Positions 17,076-26,060 of a stretch of DNA of 64,000 nt are shown here, in pieces. Made by a program: the position numbers and the translations under genes. Origin of the DNA: Paenibacillaceae bacterium (lineage in GTDB: Bacteria > Bacillota > Bacilli > Paenibacillales > Paenibacillaceae); assembly GCA_004134985.1 (NCBI GenBank), contig REGQ01000012.1:118084-182083 (forward strand), in the 5' to 3' direction. Position 1 is the stretch's first letter, and each line of letters starts with the position of its first letter. The notes under the pieces are model-generated. The model saw nothing but the letters and a program-made list of their open reading frames with translations. It ran no database searches and had not been told where the DNA came from.

Positions 17076-18245
17076 CTATTTCTCCTTCGTACCGAAAATC
17101 GTACCTGAATTCATGCCTGTACTTAATACTTTGACCTTGACGTCGACCTCAAATTCACTGCGGGCGAACCGCTCTTCCCAGTCTGGTTCAAGTTGTTTCC
17201 AGCGTTTTGGGTTTTTTCTGTAAAGCTGATTGCCAATGCCGATCGCATCCACTTTTTTACGCTTTAAGACGTTTATCGTATGTGTAATCTGTTGCTCAAT
17301 AGTGTCCTCGACGATTTGCTCGAAATGTTCCATATCGCTATTCGTTTTCAAGTGGGAACACCGCAGCTCACCAACTGTCCCCTCCATACTAATCTGCACC
17401 TTGATGGACACACTATCATCGGTTAAGGTCGGTGTGACGCTGCTGTGAAAGGTGAGCACTTCAAAAGATTCTTTACTTAGCACTTGCTCATTGTCATGCT
17501 TCATACAAGGGAATTCGATGATTCCAAATCTGTACCTTTGGGTTAGCATCATCAGTGCCTCCGTGTCCCGCTCTTTAAGCAGTTCAACCATTTTTCCATC
17601 CTGAATTAATGCGGTACCGGATACGACCGCTTTATGATCCAAGCTGTTTTTATGAATATAGGGGACGGCGGATGTTTTGGAGGGGCTTTTCATTTGGATT
17701 GCCAATTCATACAGCGGAATGCTGGAGGTTTTGGCAGAATAACGCGCGCCGTTGGTCTCCATCTTCTTATACTGCTGACCAATGGTCTGCTCGATAAACG
17801 GTTTAACATCCAGGAAATCTGCGGCGGATTTCTCAGCGATTAAGGGAAGTACGGTGCCGCGCGGTTCGTGGTCCCTTGAAAAAAAATCAAGCACTTCCCG
17901 AATGTTGATGGTTTTGGCCAGCTTTTCCCCGATGATAATAACACGCATGTGATCCCACTTGGCTTTCCGGCCGAATTCTGCGGGAATCTCCCGCAGCGCT
18001 TCGAAAAATGTTTCCCCGGTTGTACGAAAATTGATGCTCTTCTGAGCTGGTTTGGCCTCATCGCCCATTTCCATCTTGCTGGAAGGATTATATAAATGCG
18101 TCGTCAGTTCGATAAGATGGTCGTCGCTCCGGTCAATCGCTACCGCCTGAACGAAACCATATTCGTCCAATTCATTATTGTCCCAGCATCCAGATGTCAG
18201 GATGAGCAGAAGCAGGGAAGCGAGTATGGAAACAAATGGTTTCAC
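17076..18245 (-). CDS. Ger(x)C family germination lipoprotein
   Basis: 389 residues with a lipoprotein signal (LLLILTSGCWDNNELDEYG; the Cys would be lipidated). WDNNELDEYGFVQAVAIDR is the classic N-terminal signature of Ger(x)C proteins. The protein sits on the outer face of the spore inner membrane as subunit C of the germinant receptor. It starts with GTG overlapping the stop of the A-subunit gene (GTGA), indicating translational coupling. Length is normal for the family. Confidence 0.94.
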   Translation of the reverse strand: MKPFVSILASLLLLILTSGCWDNNELDEYGFVQAVAIDRSDDHLIELTTHLYNPSSKMEMGDEAKPAQKSINFRTTGETFFEALREIPAEFGRKAKWDHMRVIIIGEKLAKTINIREVLDFFSRDHEPRGTVLPLIAEKSAADFLDVKPFIEQTIGQQYKKMETNGARYSAKTSSIPLYELAIQMKSPSKTSAVPYIHKNSLDHKAVVSGTALIQDGKMVELLKERDTEALMMLTQRYRFGIIEFPCMKHDNEQVLSKESFEVLTFHSSVTPTLTDDSVSIKVQISMEGTVGELRCSHLKTNSDMEHFEQIVEDTIEQQITHTINVLKRKKVDAIGIGNQLYRKNPKRWKQLEPDWEERFARSEFEVDVKVKVLSTGMNSGTIFGTKEK

Positions 18246-19828
18246 GGTATCTTCTTCCTCTCTGATCTTTTTTTGTACAAGTGGCGGTTTCGAGGCGAAT
18301 AAAGCAGCAAGCGCCTTGGCAGCACGATAATGGCGTCACGCAGTTTGTCGAGATCCAGCGGCGCCAAGGTCGTCATATACGGCTGGCCCAAAGAGCGCAG
18401 GGCAGCCAAGTGCAGGTAAATCAGAATAATGCCAACCATAATGCCTAGTCCACCGAATGTTGCCGCAAGAAACATGAGCGGGAACCGCAAAATCCGAATA
18501 GCGATTGCCATATTGTATTGCGGGAGGGCAAAGGAGGCAATGCCCGTCAGAGCAACCACAATGACCATCACTGGTGAGGCAATTTGTGATTGAATGGCGG
18601 CTTGTCCGATAACGAGTGCCCCCACGATGCTGACGGCCGACCCGATGGGTCTGGGCAGGCGAATACCGGCTTCCCGCAGCAGTTCAAAGAAAAACTCCAT
18701 AATGAGCGCCTCAACCATCGCCGGAAACGGAATGCCCTCCCGTGTGTTCAAAATTGCCAGGAGCAGCACAGTTGGGATCAGCTCGGAATGAAAGGTAGAC
18801 AATGCGATATAGGTACTTGGCAGCATGAGCGCCAGGATGAAAGCAGCCACCCTGATGATCCGAATTAAGGAAGAAAAGATTGTCCGGTAATAATAATCTT
18901 CCGTCGTAGTAAAAAATTCCATGAAATTTCCCGGACAGATCAGCATCGCGGGACTTCCGTTTACCATCGCAATAATTTTGCCATCCAAAAGAGCGGCAAC
19001 GGCCGTATCGGGACGCTCCGTATATCGGACTTGGGGAAAAGGAGAATAGGGAGAGTCTTCGATCCATTCTTCAAGATAGGAGACTTCCACAATTTCCTCT
19101 TGATCGATGCTGGCGATTTTCTGTTTGAATTCGGTTAATGTTTCCGGCTTTACGATGCCATTCAAATAGCCGTAAGATACCGTTCTTTGGGTTTGTTTGC
19201 CTGTAGTGAAAAACTCGAATTTAAGATTAGGCGACTTAAGCAAATTTCGAATGACGCCAATGTTGCGGTCCAGGTTTTCGATAAAGCTCACATGGGGACC
19301 CTGCACGGTGGGCTCTGTAATGGGCTCAGATGCCTGCCGCTGTTCAATATCCAGCGCTGTGTAGGCAATTGCTTTTTCCCATCCGTCGAAGAAGGTGACG
19401 ATCTTGCCATCGAGAATGCCCCGGATCGTTTGATTGAAGTCGTTCATCAATTCGGCGTGCGGGGAGGTCAGACCGTCTTTATCAAAAAAGTCGATCACGT
19501 CCTGAACCGTTACCTCCGTTGCCGGACCAAGTTCATGCGCGACAAGGTTCTGCAATGTATCTTTAATATATCGTGTAGAAGCGGATTTGGTCAGCGTGTC
19601 GAAATAAACGGAAAACGCGGTTTGTGCAAGTTCCGGTCCATAGCTCCATGGAAGAATTTTTAAATCATTGCAATCGGCAAAGTAGGTGTTAATATTCTTC
19701 AAGTTATCTTCCAACGTAGAAGAAATGGCATTGGAAATGCTTGAAGACAGGTCTGCTTCGTCTGGCAGTTGGTTTAAATCAGACGGTTGATTAAATGATT
19801 GGCTCTTGTCGTGAGGCGGTTTCCACAT
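18242..19828 (-). CDS. Spore germination receptor A subunit (GerAA/GerKA family)
   Basis: 528 residues from ATG 19828, chosen because AAGGAGA precedes it; the frame stays open to 19909 but upstream residues look non-coding. The N-terminal soluble half carries GPELAQTAFSVYFDT-type and VSFIENLDRNIGVIR motifs. The C-terminal half has four to five membrane spans including GIPFPAMVEALIMEFFFELL and REAGIRLPRPIGSAVSIVGA, hallmark GerA-family blocks. GerA-type A subunits form the ion channel of the receptor. This is the first gene of the operon; the divergent MalT-like regulator starts about 195 bp away. Confidence 0.95.
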   Translation of the reverse strand: MWKPPHDKSQSFNQPSDLNQLPDEADLSSSISNAISSTLEDNLKNINTYFADCNDLKILPWSYGPELAQTAFSVYFDTLTKSASTRYIKDTLQNLVAHELGPATEVTVQDVIDFFDKDGLTSPHAELMNDFNQTIRGILDGKIVTFFDGWEKAIAYTALDIEQRQASEPITEPTVQGPHVSFIENLDRNIGVIRNLLKSPNLKFEFFTTGKQTQRTVSYGYLNGIVKPETLTEFKQKIASIDQEEIVEVSYLEEWIEDSPYSPFPQVRYTERPDTAVAALLDGKIIAMVNGSPAMLICPGNFMEFFTTTEDYYYRTIFSSLIRIIRVAAFILALMLPSTYIALSTFHSELIPTVLLLAILNTREGIPFPAMVEALIMEFFFELLREAGIRLPRPIGSAVSIVGALVIGQAAIQSQIASPVMVIVVALTGIASFALPQYNMAIAIRILRFPLMFLAATFGGLGIMVGIILIYLHLAALRSLGQPYMTTLAPLDLDKLRDAIIVLPRRLLLYSPRNRHLYKKRSERKKIP

Positions 19829-20022
19829 GCTGTTCTCCTTACAAAATAAGACATTATTGCATTTACAGCATTTCCCTAAGGAAGAAATACTATTCGGCGA
19901 ATCATCCAAGCGATGATCTTCCCCAGCTTGTCGCAGAATATGTTAAACTAGTGGAAAGATGAGAACATAGTCGGGACATAAAAGACGCAGTTGATACAAT
20001 CCTGGACAAAGGGTGTACAGAA

Positions 20023-22614
20023 ATGAATATAGATAACAGTTTGCTCCTATTATCCAAATTGCAAATCCCTCCACCGGTATTGCACATGGTTCCCCGCCAT
20101 CATTTGCTTGCCCGAATGAACGAGGGTTTGCACCGCAAAGCGACCTTTATTACCGCGCCTGCGGGCTACGGCAAAACAACGCTGGTTGGCGCTTGGACAA
20201 CATCATTAAGTATACCGGCAGGATGGCTGTCGCTTGACGCGAGAGATAATGACCCTTTTCGGTTCTGGCAATATGTATGCAAGGCGATTGAGCAGGCAAT
20301 CGGAGGACTATCCCCTTCGTGCCGTGCGGCGGCCGCGACGCTGAGCCCAGGCCATTATGAGACATTTCTTACTGCGCTGCTTAATGAATTGAGCAGTGTG
20401 CAGCAGCAATTTCTGCTGGTGTTTGACGACTGGCATGAGATACGGGATCATCATATTTTGTCGTCCGTCGCTTTTTTTCTGGAGTACTTGCCGCCTGTTG
20501 CGCATGTTTGCTTTGCCAGCCGCACCGGGTTCGAATGGGCGAAAGCAAGGTGGAGTGGACGTGACTGGACGAATGAAATCCATATCCATCATTTGCGCTT
20601 CGATCTGCGGGAGACGATCGATTTCTTCCGGCTGTGCGCTGATCTGGAAATGCCAAGAGAACAGGCAGAACAAATTGCGGTGCGGACAGAAGGATGGGTA
20701 ACGGGACTGCGATTAATTGCTTTGGGTATGAAGTATCGCGAGCAGCCCTCTGCTGCAAGCGGCAAGCGGGATGGCAATAACGCCAAAATCGAGCAATTTT
20801 TGCTGGAGGAAGTTTTCGAAGCGCTGGACGAGGCAACCCGGCAGTTTCTAATGGATGTCTCTGTGCTGAAGACATTGAATGGACCGTTGTGCGAAGCGTT
20901 ATCAGGCGAGCCGAACAGCGAGCGAAAACTGGCGGAGTTGGCTCGTGATAACTTGTTTCTTACGCCTTTGGATGAACAGAATGGCTGGTATCGCTTTCAC
21001 GCATTGTTTGGCGATTTCTTGAAAAAACAGCAGCAGCGTCATCACCCGAACAAAACGGAAAAGTTATACCGTGCAGCTGCTTCATGGTGCGAGGCGCAAG
21101 GATTCGGCGAAGAAGCAATCGATTATTGTATCATCGGCCGCGAGTATACCGAAGCTTTGCGTTTGCTGGAACAGATGAGAACGCTAATGATTCGCGGGGA
21201 GTTCTCTACGCTGCGGATATGGCTATCGGATATTCCCGAATCGCTCTTGCGGAAGCATCATTATTTGTACTTCTCTTATATTTATTCGCTGTTGTGGGAC
21301 AATGCACCGGCGCAGGCAGAGAAGCATCTGCAGCTTGCAGAACGTTATTATGAGAAGGATGCAGCGAACTGGAATGAGGAAGATAAAAATCGTTATTTAG
21401 GCTACTTGTATTATGTAAGAAATTTCAAAGCGACACAATATGATATGGATATGGTGAAAGGGCTTGAATACCTTCGACTATCGCTGCAATACAGCCCTGG
21501 CGGAACAGACCTGATCTTTGCTTCTCCCCAAATGCCGCTTATACCGTCGATCTACCGCTCCTACAACGGGAAACGGGGACGGCATCTGCCAAGGAACCTG
21601 GCTGATCAATTCTTTCTGAACATGATTGCCTTTATGGCAACGATGCGCTTGGAAGAAACCGTTAATGTGTGCTACGGGGAACTGTTGTACGAGCGGAATG
21701 AGCTGGAGAAGGCCGAGTCTTATTTGATGCTAGGTCTGCGTGAACAGATTCAGATTCGATTTCAGCCGGAGAAAGTATACATTCCGGCCTGCCTGTTTCT
21801 CTCGCGAATAAGCAAGGCCAGGCAAGACGAGACACAGGCGAGTCAATGGCTGGACAAGGCTGCACAGTATGCATGGGAAGATCAAGCTGAAGCCGCTTTT
21901 ATTTTCATTGAGGCAGAAAGAGCCGCTTTGCGTCTGGATCAAGGGGATGTGGCTGCAGCTAATGAATGGCTGGAGAGATACCGGTTAACGCCTGATGATC
22001 CGGTGTCCGTTCATCAATTGTTCATCTACTTGTTTCTCGCGAGAACGTTAACCGAAACCGACAGGACTAAGGAAGCGTGGGCGCTGACAGAGAAGCTGCT
22101 TGCCATCGCGATCAAACATCATCGGCCGATGGATGCATTGGAAATCCAGGTGCTGCAAGCGGTCATTCTTCAGCGAATGAACAAGCCGGAACGAGCGGTG
22201 CTGAAGCTCGAAGAGGCGCTTCATTATGCTGAACCCGACGATTATATTCGGGTATTCGTAGACAAAGGAGAGCCGGTTGCATCACTGCTAACGGCATACA
22301 TTCAGTTGCGGCAAAAGGGAAATATTCGGGATAAACACATGCCTTCGCTCACTTATGTGCGCCGGATATTGTCCTGTTATGGGGGAGAAACCGCGGCGCC
22401 ACTTCGCTCGGACGTTGCATTACATACGCTTCTCACCCGAAGGGAGCTGCAGATATTCCATTGCATGGAGGAAGGATTGGATAATGCAGCGATCGCGGAT
22501 GCGCTCGGCATTGGAATCGGGACATTGAAGACGCATATCAATCATATCTACAGCAAGTTTCAAGTAACCAACCGGGTGGAAGCGATCCGGAGGGGCAAAG
22601 CGATGCATAGCTAA
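20023..22614 (+). CDS. MalT-like LuxR family ATP-dependent regulator (LAL)
   Basis: An 863-residue STAND-type regulator. Walker A APAGYGKTTL lies near residues 45-54, LLVFDDWHEI (Walker B) near 128, and a tetratricopeptide-like helical middle spans ~350-760. A C-terminal LuxR helix-turn-helix (LTRRELQIFHCMEEGLDNAA, with TLKTHINHIYSKFQVTNRVEA) occupies ~800-860. These proteins oligomerise with ATP and an inducer and activate catabolic or secondary-metabolite genes. No obvious target is adjacent: the ger operon lies divergent and azlDC lies convergent. It is a single-gene unit with its own terminator. Confidence 0.92.
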   Translation: MNIDNSLLLLSKLQIPPPVLHMVPRHHLLARMNEGLHRKATFITAPAGYGKTTLVGAWTTSLSIPAGWLSLDARDNDPFRFWQYVCKAIEQAIGGLSPSCRAAAATLSPGHYETFLTALLNELSSVQQQFLLVFDDWHEIRDHHILSSVAFFLEYLPPVAHVCFASRTGFEWAKARWSGRDWTNEIHIHHLRFDLRETIDFFRLCADLEMPREQAEQIAVRTEGWVTGLRLIALGMKYREQPSAASGKRDGNNAKIEQFLLEEVFEALDEATRQFLMDVSVLKTLNGPLCEALSGEPNSERKLAELARDNLFLTPLDEQNGWYRFHALFGDFLKKQQQRHHPNKTEKLYRAAASWCEAQGFGEEAIDYCIIGREYTEALRLLEQMRTLMIRGEFSTLRIWLSDIPESLLRKHHYLYFSYIYSLLWDNAPAQAEKHLQLAERYYEKDAANWNEEDKNRYLGYLYYVRNFKATQYDMDMVKGLEYLRLSLQYSPGGTDLIFASPQMPLIPSIYRSYNGKRGRHLPRNLADQFFLNMIAFMATMRLEETVNVCYGELLYERNELEKAESYLMLGLREQIQIRFQPEKVYIPACLFLSRISKARQDETQASQWLDKAAQYAWEDQAEAAFIFIEAERAALRLDQGDVAAANEWLERYRLTPDDPVSVHQLFIYLFLARTLTETDRTKEAWALTEKLLAIAIKHHRPMDALEIQVLQAVILQRMNKPERAVLKLEEALHYAEPDDYIRVFVDKGEPVASLLTAYIQLRQKGNIRDKHMPSLTYVRRILSCYGGETAAPLRSDVALHTLLTRRELQIFHCMEEGLDNAAIADALGIGIGTLKTHINHIYSKFQVTNRVEAIRRGKAMHS

Positions 22615-22629
22615 CCTATATTTGAGCAG

Positions 22630-22655
22630 CCCCGCCGTTTTGGCGGGATTTTTAT
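22630..22655 (+). terminator. Rho-independent terminator after the LAL regulator
   Basis: CCCGCC-GTTTT-GGCGGG followed by ATTTTTATTG, 16 bp after the stop. Confidence 0.9.
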
Positions 22656-22704
22656 TGTTTCAGCAATCGCTTGTGCAGAACTTTATTTGCTATTATTTAA
22701 TTGA

Positions 22705-23034
22705 TTATCCCCAGAAATAACGCAGCACCATCAATGTCCCCATGCCAGCGATAACCGTTAACAATAAACTGCGCGTTTTGAGTGCAACAATAAGTGTAGG
22801 GACAGCAGCGAGCAATTTAAGATTTCCGTTAAACCATACGATCTGTTCTTCATGAACGAATAACTCCTGTCCGACCAAAGCAGCCATTACGGAAATGGGA
22901 ACAAAACTGAGCCATCTCATTGCCCAATCCGGCAGTTCAAACCGGCTCAGCACGATTAAAGGCAGCACTCTTGGAATGACAGTTACAAGTGCCGTTGCCA
23001 AAACAATAAGCAGGATACTTTCTCTTATTTCCAT
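22705..23034 (-). CDS. azlD: AzlD family branched-chain amino acid exporter subunit
   Basis: A 109-residue membrane protein with about three to four hydrophobic spans. VTVIPRVLPLIVLSRFELPDW is the characteristic AzlD N-terminal stretch, and LSFVPISVMAALVGQELF follows. AzlCD pairs export branched-chain amino acids. It overlaps the azlC gene upstream by 10 bp on the same strand. Confidence 0.9.
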   Translation of the reverse strand: MEIRESILLIVLATALVTVIPRVLPLIVLSRFELPDWAMRWLSFVPISVMAALVGQELFVHEEQIVWFNGNLKLLAAVPTLIVALKTRSLLLTVIAGMGTLMVLRYFWG

Positions 23035-23756
23035 CTTTCAATCACCATTCCTATCGTAGCCCCAACTACCGTGCCCAATATAATCCCCAGGCTGCTGGAT
23101 AAAAATAACGTGCTGGCGACGGCTACAACTACCGCGATCATGCCGACCGCAATGTCCAACTTGAACTTTTTTCTTCCCCATGCGGACAAAATCAGCAGCC
23201 CGATAAACATGCCTGTTAAAGCAAAATCTAGCCCATATTTCTCTGGATCTGTAATCCATTGTCCAAGAAAAGCACCCCCTACGTTAGCGAGCCACCAGCC
23301 GATAAAAGCGGTGATGTTCAAACCATGCATCCACTTCTCGCTAAGCCTCCCGGTCTGAAAAGCTTTATGTGCCGCTACGCCAAACGTTTCATCGGAGATT
23401 AAGCACCCGATCATTGCATTTTTAAGCGGAGACAGATTTTTCAAATATGGTGACAAAGCCGCGCTTAGCAGCAAATGACGGGCATTGACGAAAAACACCG
23501 TCAGGGTAATGGCTGCAATCGAACTGCCGCTGGCAATCATGCCAGCAACAATAAACTGCGCTGAACCCGCATAAAGCAACAGACAGAACAGCGAAATTTC
23601 CATCAGGCTAAGCCCGGCAGTGGAGGCGACAACCCCGCAGGCAATCCCGATGCTCACATATCCAAGTAAAGTGGGGAGGCAGTCTTTGACACCTTGAAAA
23701 AAAAGATTTTGCTCTGTTAAAGTGATTTCCTCTGCATACCTGCTATTCTCGCTCAT
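23025..23756 (-). CDS. azlC: AzlC family branched-chain amino acid exporter
   Basis: 243 residues from ATG 23756, which has AAGGTGG before it; upstream codons to 23801 are open but lack a ribosome binding site. QGVKDCLPTLLGYVSIGIACG and LLLYAGSAQFIVAGMIASG are typical AzlC motifs, and about eight hydrophobic spans are present. With AzlD it forms a branched-chain amino acid exporter of the inner membrane. The TrmB-type regulator gene lies 88 bp upstream on the same strand and may control it. Confidence 0.92.
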   Translation of the reverse strand: MSENSRYAEEITLTEQNLFFQGVKDCLPTLLGYVSIGIACGVVASTAGLSLMEISLFCLLLYAGSAQFIVAGMIASGSSIAAITLTVFFVNARHLLLSAALSPYLKNLSPLKNAMIGCLISDETFGVAAHKAFQTGRLSEKWMHGLNITAFIGWWLANVGGAFLGQWITDPEKYGLDFALTGMFIGLLILSAWGRKKFKLDIAVGMIAVVVAVASTLFLSSSLGIILGTVVGATIGMVIERWK

Positions 23757-23843
23757 ACGAACCACCTTTTCAAAATAAATAGTGATTAGATAACTAACCA
23801 CTAGTGAGAGGCTAAAAAAAATTGTGGAGAGCCAACCTCTTTG

Positions 23844-24653
23844 CTACTCGACTCGCTTTCCGGTCACGATATGGATCAGATCAGCGCTTTTCTTCCAGAA
23901 GGCCTCGATTTGCTCCGGGCCAAAGCGGGTTGTTACTTCCGAGAACATAATATCATGCCGGATATATTCCACGGCGACTAGGACAAGTGCCGGGTCCTGT
24001 GTCTTTACTGCCCATGCTGCGCCTGTGCCGGCAAAGTTGGCAATCAGTACCTCTTCATGATCTCGTGCGACGATTGTCAGACGACCTTTCATCCGTTGCT
24101 CGGGAATTTTAGGCGACATGTAGTCATGGTGTGTGGTGACCCCTAACTGCACATCCGGCGCGCCGAAGAGACAAGAGAAAATATCTACCCCGTCTTTCAA
24201 ACGTCGATCGATATGAGGTTGGATGGAAGGTACCTGGGCATCCCAAACGGACAGCCAAAGCTCTTCCTGGGCTTTATCAATGATGTCGATCATTTCGTCG
24301 ATGACCCGTTGATTGCCGCTAATGCGCCGAATGACGTCCACTTCACGTTCACGCTCCAATGCTGGCAAGCTTCTCTCCAAGTAATCAAAGGATTGTTCGA
24401 ACGAATTGCGCAGCCGATTGACCAGCTCTTTGGCAGGTAGGGGAGCGTATGTAACAGGATCTGAAGGGACCGTATGGACAGCGCCCTTATCGACCAGCTT
24501 TCCTAATGTTTCATAAATCATTGAACGGGGAACCCCGGAACGTTTGCTAATTTCATAGCCTGTTATAGGGTAGTCTTTCAAAAGTTCTACATAAGCCTTG
24601 CATTCGTATTGGGAAAACCCGAGTTTTTGAAGCTCCGCGAAAATATCTGTCAT
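23844..24653 (-). CDS. TrmB family transcriptional regulator
   Basis: 269 residues. The N-terminal winged helix runs LQKLGFSQYECKAYVELLKD (residues ~7-26) to SKRSGVPRSMIYETLGKLVDKG, the TrmB signature; a coiled linker follows (~75-105). The C-terminal domain (EEVLIANFAGTGAAWAVKTQ and on) resembles the TrmB effector-binding part. It lies just upstream of azlC in the same direction, so it may autoregulate and control the exporter. Its ligand is unknown. Confidence 0.88.
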   Translation of the reverse strand: MTDIFAELQKLGFSQYECKAYVELLKDYPITGYEISKRSGVPRSMIYETLGKLVDKGAVHTVPSDPVTYAPLPAKELVNRLRNSFEQSFDYLERSLPALEREREVDVIRRISGNQRVIDEMIDIIDKAQEELWLSVWDAQVPSIQPHIDRRLKDGVDIFSCLFGAPDVQLGVTTHHDYMSPKIPEQRMKGRLTIVARDHEEVLIANFAGTGAAWAVKTQDPALVLVAVEYIRHDIMFSEVTTRFGPEQIEAFWKKSADLIHIVTGKRVE

Positions 24654-24933
24654 AGCTCCTCCTTATAGGCGTTAAGATTATAACTACTATATGAAGAAGG
24701 CGGGGCAAAAGTCAAACAATTATTAAATCTTTATATGGAAATACCAAATAAAGGGGGGAGTATAAAAAGTATAAAATCTTTTGAATGGTGGAGAGAAGAT
24801 GAAGCCAATAATAAAAAAAGATATGAAAAAATGGCTCAACCTAAAAATCAGTGCTTGACAGTCAAGCTGGCGGTTAAATTCTATGAAAATACTAGCTTTA
24901 TTGCGGCCCGGCACGTGCGAGGGGAACATGTGT

Positions 24934-25119
24934 GCTTATGGTCACCGAAGTCCGTTAGAAGCGGAAATGTAGCGAATTGAGATTGTAACAGTCACGGATG
25001 CCCCTTACAGGCTGAAAAGGGGGCAATTGAGGGGAAAAACGCCTTCTAATGGTCGCGGATGTCCATTAGAATCGGGAAGTTGTAAAAATCAGCCTCTAAA
25101 GGTTAGCGGTGACCGTTAG
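24934..25119. repeat. Four regularly spaced hairpin units, 50-60 bp period
   Basis: Units at about 24934, 24985, 25045 and 25095 follow a TAAnGGTCaCGGATGtCCnTTAGa pattern. The third is perfectly self-complementary at its ends (TCTAATGG/CCATTAGA); the others carry changes. All lie in the same orientation. Function unknown; such units often occur in many copies in Paenibacillus-like genomes. Confidence 0.7.
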
Positions 25120-25561
25120 GACAGGTCCTTTCCTTTCGTCGTTGTGATAGGCTGATTCTGCATCGGTCTATTCCTCTTTTGTTGTTGGGTATGACTTTCA
25201 ACAATACAGGATTGGCAGACGTTTATCCGTTTTCAACCTCGTCAAGCACTGATTTCTGTTTTGAGCCGTATTTTATACAACAATTTTACTTTTTTTGCGA
25301 CCGTTTGATTGTTGTGGTTAGCTGCCAACACGTATCACTCCACGCGCTGTACGTTGCACGCTAAAAACACAAAATTTGTTCCCTTCTCTGTCCCCTTTGA
25401 ATAAACAGCCCCACAACTCGTGGTGTTTTGCTATTTGATTAAAATCTAGGATGACTCCGGCACTGTTTGGTTGTATATTAAAGTACAAGTCAGTGTTGAA
25501 ATAAATGAAACATGAATAAATTAGGCTCTACCTAAAAATCAGTACCTGCTTCCTACGAGAA

Positions 25562-25697
25562 AGGCAGCGAAGGGTCGCAGGGATGTTGAAAAAACGAATT
25601 GGTCGCTTTTTAAAGCCGGATTTCAACATTTTGAAAATCATCCTAAAAAATCCGGCTTTGAATGGCGATTGGAAACACCCTGCGAACCCGCAGCAGC
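25562..25697. repeat. Large imperfect palindrome, MITE-like
   Basis: A perfect 12 bp inverted repeat AAAGCCGGATTT (25612-25623) / AAATCCGGCTTT (25648-25659) forms the inner stem. Outer arms continue with interruptions: TCGCAGGGATGTT (about 25575-25587) answers AACACCCTGCGA (about 25674-25685), and AATTGGTCGC answers GCGATTGG. The total is about 135 bp with no coding capacity, suggesting a small non-autonomous element or a structured RNA. Confidence 0.6.
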
Positions 25698-26060
25698 ACA
25701 CCCGAAAAACCTCGCCATTTCAGGGTTATTAATGATGCGGAATGCATTTCGCTATAATTGCGTCTAAAATTGATTTAAGAGAATGGCTAATCTAAAGAGA
25801 TCAGATTCTTTTCAAGCCAACTTAGAAGTCACTATGAGAAAATGATCAGTTTCTGACCTCTGTGAAGTCGTATTATGGGAATATTATACGTTTAAATTGC
25901 GATGAGCAGATGTTATGATTATTTGGCTCCCAAGAGGGCCGAGATTATTGAATGATGACAAGATAAGATACAAATAGTAGATATAGTCGATTATTTTGAC
26001 AGAATGATTATGTTAATCTTTATTCGTCATCATAACAAGCTCTATGGGAGGAATAAAGAA

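Larger units (their letters stand above)
24654..26060. other. Long intergenic region rich in hairpin repeats
   Basis: About 1.4 kb with no gene I can support. The frames at 24735-24980 and 25179-25364 have no recognisable motif, and the first runs into the repeats. Two repeat structures inside are listed separately. 25130-25540 and 25700-26050 hold nothing I recognise beyond AT-rich DNA likely to include the promoter of the sugar transporter operon. Confidence 0.6.

Noticed and set aside
24735..24980. 81-codon frame in the intergenic region before the sugar operon
   Set aside because: No ribosome binding site of good spacing and no motif; it extends into the hairpin repeats.
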